From the NCBI GenBank assembly GCA_020216895.1, contig JAIWOM010000030.1:1-10589 (forward strand): a DNA stretch of 10,589 nucleotides. Reading direction: 5' to 3'. The DNA comes from Microcella sp. (GTDB lineage: Bacteria > Actinomycetota > Actinomycetes > Actinomycetales > Microbacteriaceae). This document shows positions 1 to 5,500 of this stretch, one piece after another (position 1 is the stretch's first letter; every line of letters begins with the position of its first letter). The notes beneath the pieces were generated by a model, which had not been told where the DNA came from, ran no database searches, and saw only the letters and a program-made list of their open reading frames with translations. Made by a program: the position numbers and the translations under genes.

Positions 1-314
1 GGCCGGTCGTGGTCGGGCGGCGCCCGGGTCCGCCGCGCCCGGGGGAGCATCCCGAACCTCGTCGGCTCGTCGTCCCCGCGGACTGCGGCGATGTCTCCGC
101 GCGGCACGCGCGCATCGAGCAGCTGGGCGAGACGCTCGTCGTCGCCGACCTCGGGTCGACCAACGGCACCGTCGTACACTGGTCGAGCGGCGCTCCGCTC
201 CGCCTGCGACCGGGTGAGTCGACCGCCGTTCTCCCCGACGCGGTGATCGAGCTCGGCGAGCGTCTGATCCTCGAGTTCCTCCCTGCCATCCCGACCCCGG
301 AGCCGCCATCGTGA
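1..314 (+). CDS. FHA-domain protein, C-terminal part (5' end outside window)
   Basis: FHA domains bind phospho-threonine peptides, so this is probably the cytoplasmic reader of the kinase encoded downstream. The frame is open from base 3 and reads P-V-V-V-G-R-R-P. This is the strand carrying the conserved Gly-Arg of the FHA fold, so the gene almost certainly starts to the left. The GTG at 9 would cut into the domain and is not a believable start. Further FHA signatures are D-V-S-A-R-H near 90-107 (conserved Ser and His of the binding loop) and D-L-G-S-T-N-G-T near 147-170 (the Asn that contacts the phosphopeptide backbone). The domain runs almost to the C-terminus, leaving only a short proline-rich tail. 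The stop codon overlaps the PP2C start by 4 bases, which suggests translational coupling. Whatever precedes the FHA domain cannot be seen. Confidence 0.9.
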   Translation, partial: PVVVGRRPGPPRPGEHPEPRRLVVPADCGDVSARHARIEQLGETLVVADLGSTNGTVVHWSSGAPLRLRPGESTAVLPDAVIELGERLILEFLPAIPTPEPPS

Positions 315-1096
315 CCGCCCTCGGCCGCAGCAGTGTGCGCCATGTCGTCTCCGTGCCTGACCACGGGGCGACCCTCGCGCTCTCCTGGCACGGCGTCACC
401 CACACGGGCTACCGCCGGGCGGCGAACGAGGACAGCTACCTCGCCGACGTGCCCCTCTTCGCGGTCGCCGACGGCATGGGCGGGCACTCGCACGGCGACC
501 GTGCGAGCGACGCGGTCGTGCGGCGCCTGCAGGCGGCCGTCGACGGCGACCTCATCGAGCCGGAGGCGATCGTCGAGGCGCTCAACCAAGCGACGTGGGA
601 CATCCACCAGCTCGACGACGCCGACCGCGGCATCGGCACGACCGTCACCGGCGTGGCCCTGAGCCTCGTCGACGGGGCCCCGCGCTTCGTCTGCTTCAAC
701 GTCGGCGACTCCCGCGTCTACCGCTTCTCCGGCAACGAGCTCACCCAGGTCACGACCGACCACTCGATCGTCCAGGAGATGGTCGACGCGGGGCAGCTGA
801 CCGCCGAGCAGGCGGAGAACCACCCCGAGTCGAACGTCATCACGCGTGCCATCGGATTCTCGATCGAGCCCCAGGTCGACCTCAGCATCCTGCCCATCGA
901 GGAGGGCATGCGGCTGCTGATCTGCTCCGACGGGCTGACCAAGGAGGTTCCGGCCGAGCGGCTCCGGCTGCACCTCGCCGCCCGCCTCAGCGCCCGCGAG
1001 ACCGCCAATGCGCTCGTGGATGCGGCGCTCGCGCAGGGCGGGCGCGACAACATCACCGTGATCGTCGTCGACGTGGTGCGCGCCCCCGCACCCTGA
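311..1096 (+). CDS. PP2C-family (PPM) Ser/Thr protein phosphatase
   Basis: This 261-residue cytoplasmic phosphatase should remove phosphate from Ser/Thr targets of the neighbouring kinase, using two bound metal ions. The PPM motifs are present in order: R-x-x-N-E-D at 36-41, F-A-V-A-D-G-M-G-G-H at 50-59 (metal-binding D54 and G55), G-T-T-V-T-G in the core, N-V-G-D-S-R-V-Y, S-D-G-L at 206-209 (D207), and G-G-R-D-N at 243-247 (D246). No catalytic residue appears to be missing. The length matches a bare bacterial PP2C catalytic domain with about 25 extra N-terminal residues. There is no membrane segment, unlike the mycobacterial enzyme PstP. The GTG start overlaps the FHA stop (GTGA), and a GGAG lies 8 bases upstream at 299-302. 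The gene probably shares a transcript with the FHA gene. Confidence 0.97.
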   Translation: MTALGRSSVRHVVSVPDHGATLALSWHGVTHTGYRRAANEDSYLADVPLFAVADGMGGHSHGDRASDAVVRRLQAAVDGDLIEPEAIVEALNQATWDIHQLDDADRGIGTTVTGVALSLVDGAPRFVCFNVGDSRVYRFSGNELTQVTTDHSIVQEMVDAGQLTAEQAENHPESNVITRAIGFSIEPQVDLSILPIEEGMRLLICSDGLTKEVPAERLRLHLAARLSARETANALVDAALAQGGRDNITVIVVDVVRAPAP

Positions 1097-1143
1097 TCCG
1101 CCCGACTCCCTACACTGGGGGGACATCGTGCGGGAGGGGGACC
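1097..1143 (+). promoter_or_regulatory. Intergenic gap with possible -10 box TACACT (1111-1116)
   Basis: This 47-base gap is the only one of any size between genes in the window. It contains TACACT at 1111-1116, which fits the TAnnnT pattern of actinobacterial housekeeping -10 boxes. A transcript would begin around 1122-1124, giving a leader of about 20 bases that holds the ribosome binding site. I see no good TTGACA-like -35 box at 16-18 bases upstream. It may be a weak or internal promoter that lets the kinase-to-DUF58 genes be expressed apart from FHA and PP2C, or a chance match. Confidence 0.35.
1132..1140 (+). promoter_or_regulatory. Strong ribosome binding site of the kinase gene
   Basis: The purine run GGGAGGGGG contains GGAGG (1133-1137) 6 bases before the ATG at 1144. 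It decides the kinase start: the reading frame is open far upstream, back into the PP2C gene, but only this ATG has a good Shine-Dalgarno sequence and places the start just before the kinase domain. Confidence 0.75.
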
Positions 1144-2547
1144 ATGTCGCGGCGTCGACCGTCGGAACCCCCCGTGCTGCCCGGGTTCAGCCATGTGCGG
1201 CTGCTCGGCAGCGGCGGGTTCGCCGATGTCTTCCTCTACGAGCAGAACATGCCGCGGCGTCAGGTCGCAGTGAAGGTCATGCTCGCGGATGTCGTCACCG
1301 AGCATGTGCGCCAGATGTTCCAGGTCGAAGCCAACCTCATGGCGCAGTTGTCGTCGCACCCGGGCATCCTCACCGTGTATCAGGCCAGCATCTCGGCCGA
1401 TGGCCGGCCGTACCTGGTGATGGAGCTCTGCTCCTCCCAGTTGGCGGGCCGCTACCGGGTCGAGCGCATCCCCGTCGCCGAGGTGCTCCGCGTCGGCGTT
1501 CAGATCGGCAGTGCGGTCGAGACGGCGCACCGCAGCGGCGTGCTGCACCGTGACATCAAACCCTCGAACATCCTCACCACCGTGTACGGGCATCCCGTGC
1601 TCAGCGACTTCGGCATCGCGTCGAGCCTGGGCACCGTCGAGAGCACGGAGGCGGTCGGGATGTCGATCCCGTGGTCGGCGCCGGAGGTGCTCCTCGACGA
1701 GACTGCCGGCACGGTGACGAGCGAGGTCTGGTCGCTCGCGGCCACCATCTACACGCTGCTCGCGGGCCGATCTCCCTTCGAGGTGCTCGACGGCGCGAAC
1801 GGCTCGAGCGAGCTGATCGGCCGCATCACCCGCGCCCGGCTGCCCGGCATGGACCGCGACGATGTGCCGGCATCCCTCATGTCCGTGCTCGCCCGTGCCA
1901 TGTCGCGCGACCCGGGGAAGCGGCAGCAGTCGGTGCTCGAGCTCGTGCGCGACCTGCAGCGGGTAGAGGCCGAGCTCGGCCTCGTGACCACGCAGGCCGA
2001 TGTCGCCATGGACGACTGGGCGCTCGCGAGCATCGGCGACCCCGGCGATCGCACGATCGTGCGGGCGGTCTCACCACGGGCGCCGGGGGTGCCGGGCACC
2101 CGCCGTCGTCGCCGCGCTGTCGACGGGGCGCCCGTGCCCGTCGAGAGCGTGGCCTCGCCGATCTCCTCGACGGCGGCCCGCACCGCGTCGCGCACCCGGC
2201 TGCTCGCCGTCGGCCTCGTCGTGGTCGCGCTCGCCGTGATCGGCCTCGGCGCGACAGCCACCATCCTCGCCATCCAGGGCGGCGACCGCGACCTCCCGCG
2301 CGTCGCGAACGTCGAGGCGGCGCTCGACGGCACGACGGTCGTGTTTTCCTGGGATGACCCGGGCCTCGCCGCCGGCGACTCGTACCAGGTCGTGCTGGCG
2401 GACGGTCGGGAGACCTTCCAGCGCTCCGCGGAGTTCGCCGCCGCCGCCGCACCGGGCGATCGTGTCTGCATCACGGTGCGCGTCGCGCGCGAGGGCCGTC
2501 TGGGCCCGGCGAGCGACGAGAAGTGCGCCGAGGTCTCCGGGGGGTGA
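1144..2547 (+). CDS. Membrane-anchored Ser/Thr protein kinase with Fn3-like outer domain
   Basis: A 467-residue PknB-like (Hanks-type) kinase. Visible elements are the glycine loop G-S-G-G-F-A-D-V at 22-29, V-A-V-K with K44, helix-C Glu E62, H-R-D-I-K-P-S-N at 135-142 (D137), D-F-G at 155-157 and A-P-E at 179-181, so catalysis looks possible. Two spots are unusual. The activation segment has G-M-S-I-P-W instead of the common G-T-x-x-Y. The subdomain IX aspartate (D-V-W/Y-S-L-G) is E194 in E-V-W-S-L-A. A juxtamembrane stretch of about 100 residues is rich in Arg, Ser and Thr and includes D-R-T-I-V-R at 302-307. One transmembrane helix spans about 353-377. The remaining ~85 outer residues look like a single Fn3 domain with two cysteines (C442, C461). 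There are no PASTA repeats. It likely senses or binds something at the surface, plausibly the giant Fn3 protein encoded 7 bases downstream. Confidence 0.95.
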   Translation: MSRRRPSEPPVLPGFSHVRLLGSGGFADVFLYEQNMPRRQVAVKVMLADVVTEHVRQMFQVEANLMAQLSSHPGILTVYQASISADGRPYLVMELCSSQLAGRYRVERIPVAEVLRVGVQIGSAVETAHRSGVLHRDIKPSNILTTVYGHPVLSDFGIASSLGTVESTEAVGMSIPWSAPEVLLDETAGTVTSEVWSLAATIYTLLAGRSPFEVLDGANGSSELIGRITRARLPGMDRDDVPASLMSVLARAMSRDPGKRQQSVLELVRDLQRVEAELGLVTTQADVAMDDWALASIGDPGDRTIVRAVSPRAPGVPGTRRRRRAVDGAPVPVESVASPISSTAARTASRTRLLAVGLVVVALAVIGLGATATILAIQGGDRDLPRVANVEAALDGTTVVFSWDDPGLAAGDSYQVVLADGRETFQRSAEFAAAAAPGDRVCITVRVAREGRLGPASDEKCAEVSGG

Positions 2548-2554
2548 GCGACTG

Positions 2555-5500
2555 ATGCGCCACTGGCTCGCGCGCCACCGCTCCACGGTCACGACCGCTC
2601 TCGGCGCGACGGTGGTCGCCGCGGTGGTCGTGACGGTCGCCGTCGTCTACCCGGGCTTCGAGTCGCAGCGCCTCGAGCTCAACGACGGTTCGGTGTGGGT
2701 CGTCAGCGGCGAGCGCCAGGCGGTCGGCCGGGCGAACCTGCAGGTCGGTCAGCTCGACGCCGTGATCCCCGGCGAGGGCTCGCAGCTCTCGGTGGTCCAG
2801 CAGGGTTCCGATGTCGTCGTGGTCGACGCTGCCAATGCCACGGCCGAGGTCGTCGACACGGCGCTCTCCGAGGTGGTCGAGTCGGTGCCGCTGCCGCCGG
2901 ATGCTCCCACCCTGCTGCTCGCCGGGCAGAGCGCCGTCGTGCACAGCGGCGGAACGGGCGAGACCTGGGTCACCCCGCGCTCCCTGCTGGCCGACTTCGA
3001 CCCGGCGGGCGTCGCCGCCTTCCAGTTCGGTCCCGACAGCGCGATCGCCGCGCTCGACGGGTACGGGGTCGTCGCCGTGTCACCCGGGCTCGGCGAGGTC
3101 TACCGCTTCGACCCCGCACTCTCGCTCGCGGTCGAGCAGACGTGGAGCATCCCCGTCGAGACGGATGCCGCGCTGCAGATCTCGGTGGCCGGCGACCGCT
3201 GGGCCGTGCTCGATGCCGATACCCGGCTGCTGCACACCGAGAGCGGCACGATCGACCTCTCGGGGGTGATCGCCGCGGGTGGGGAGCCGCGCTTGGCGGC
3301 CCCGAGCGCGAGCAGCCCGGAGCTGCTCGTCGCGCACCGGGGAGGCCTGGTCGCCGTCGCCCTCGACGGTGGTCGAATCACCGAGCTGGTCACCGGTCGT
3401 CAGGGATCCGCCGCCGCACCCGTGGTCGTCGGCGCCTGCGCCTTCGCCGCCTGGACCGACGGCGTCGGCTGGCGCCGCTGCGCCGAGGAGGTGCGCGAGC
3501 TGCCGCTCGCACAGGTCGCGGCGGCCGCGGAGCTTACCTTCTCGGTGCGCGACGATCGCGTCGTGCTCAATGACCGGCGCGGGGGAGCGGCCTGGGCCGT
3601 GCAGGAGGACGGCCGGCTGATCGACAACTGGGACGACCTCATCAGCGAGGAGGAGGACCAGCGCGAGGAGCAGCTCGATCAGCTCGACACCCCGCCCGAG
3701 GTCGAGCGGGTGCAGCAGCCCCCGGTCGCCGTCGACGACGTGTTCGGCGCGCGCCCGGGTCGCGCGAGCGTGCTGCCCGTGCTGCTCAACGACACCGATC
3801 CGAACGGCGATGTGCTCGTCATCGCCGAGACCACACCGCTCGACCCCGAGATCGGGCGCATCGACCTGATCGGGCAGTCGCAGCAGGTTCAGCTGACCCT
3901 GACGAGTGCCGCCCGTGGCGAGATCGCGTTCGAGTACACGATCACCGACGGCCGCGGCGGCTCCGACACCGCCGTCGTGCGGGTCGCCGTGCGCGCCGCC
4001 GGGGAGAACGGGCCGCCCGTGCAGGTCCGCCCGAGCCGCACGACCGTCGCCGTGGGTTCCTCGACCACGGCCGCGGTGCTCGGGGAGTGGGTCGACCCCG
4101 ACGGCGACCCGATCTACCTCCAGGCCGCGAGCATCCCGCCGCCTGACGTCGTCACGTTCCGACCCGACGGTCGCGTCACGGTGGCCGAGGCGGGCGGGGT
4201 CGGCGAGCTCCGCATCGTCGCGCTGACGGTCACCGATGGACGGGCGAGCGGCATCGGCGAGTTGGCTGTCACCGTGCGGCCCGCCGGCCAGGCGCCGATC
4301 ATCGCGGAGCCCTTCGTCGTGCTCGCCTACGCCGGCCAGGAGGTGCGCGTCGAGCCCCTCGTCCACGTGCGGGGCGGTTCGGGGCCGATCCGCCTCAGCG
4401 CCGTCCCCGAGAAGCCCGGCGTGACGATCACTCCCGCGTTCGACCGCGGCGTGTTCCGGTTCGTGAGCGAGGAGGTCCGGACCCACTACCTGGAGTACGT
4501 GGTGACCGATGGCGCGACCACCGCGACCGGCCTCATCCGTGTGGATGTCGCAGCGCCACCCGCCGCCGGGTCCGCCCCGATCACCGTGCCGAAGACTGCG
4601 TTCGTCCGCACTCTGAGCAGCGCGACCGTCTCGGTGGCGACGGTCGATATCGACCCGGGCGGGGGTGTGCTCGTGGTGACCGGGGTCGTCGGCCTGGGAG
4701 CCGGCAGCGGGATCCGCGCGGAGGTGCTCGAGCAGCGCGACATCCGCATCACGCTCACCCGGCCGCTCGACGGCCCCCAGACCGTCAGCTACCGCATCAG
4801 CAACGGCCTCGCCGAGTCGACGGGGCAGATCACGGTCATCGAGATCCCGCGCCCGCAGCGGCTGCAGCCGCCCGTCGCCGTGGACGACGCGATCACGGTG
4901 CGCGTGGGCGACGCGGTGAGCATCCCCGTGCTCGCGAACGACGAGCACCCCGATGACGAGCCGATCACACTCGCCCCCGCGCTCGTGCAGGGGCTCACGG
5001 GCGAGTCGGGTCTGCTCTTCGTCGCCGGTGACCGCCTGCGCTACCTGGCGCCGGACCAGCCCGGCGACTTCACGGCCGTCTACGAGGTGCTCGGACCGCT
5101 CGGGGAGCAGCGCGCCCAGGCGAGCGTGCGCATCAGCGTGCGCGAGGTCGACGAGGCCACCAACCAGGCGCCGATCACCCGCACGGTGACGGCCCGGGTC
5201 ATCGCCGGCGACACCGTCCGCATCCGCATCCCGGTCGAGGGGATGGACCCGGACGGAGACTCGGTGCAGGTGATCGGCCAGGAGGTCGCGCCGCAGCGGG
5301 GCATCGTCGTCGACACCGGGCTCGACTACATCGACTACCAGGCGGGCAGCTACGCGGCCGGTACCGACGAGTTCCGCTACACCGTGGTCGACGCGCTCGG
5401 AGCGCGGGCCTCCGGCGTGGTGCGCGTCGGCATCAGCCCGCGGCTCGAGGGCGCGCGCAACCCCGTCGCGAACGACGACCAGGTACTCATCCGTCCAGGG

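Noticed and set aside
595..1143. Upstream extension of the kinase frame into the PP2C gene
   Set aside because: The extension would fully overlap most of the PP2C gene and encodes Arg/Pro/His-rich junk. The ATG at 1144 has a strong ribosome binding site and sits directly before the kinase domain.
2354..2554. Upstream extension of the giant ORF into the kinase gene
   Set aside because: It overlaps the kinase Fn3-like domain and reads as Arg/Ala/Ser-rich low complexity. The ATG at 2555 gives a clean basic tail plus membrane anchor and a good ribosome binding site.
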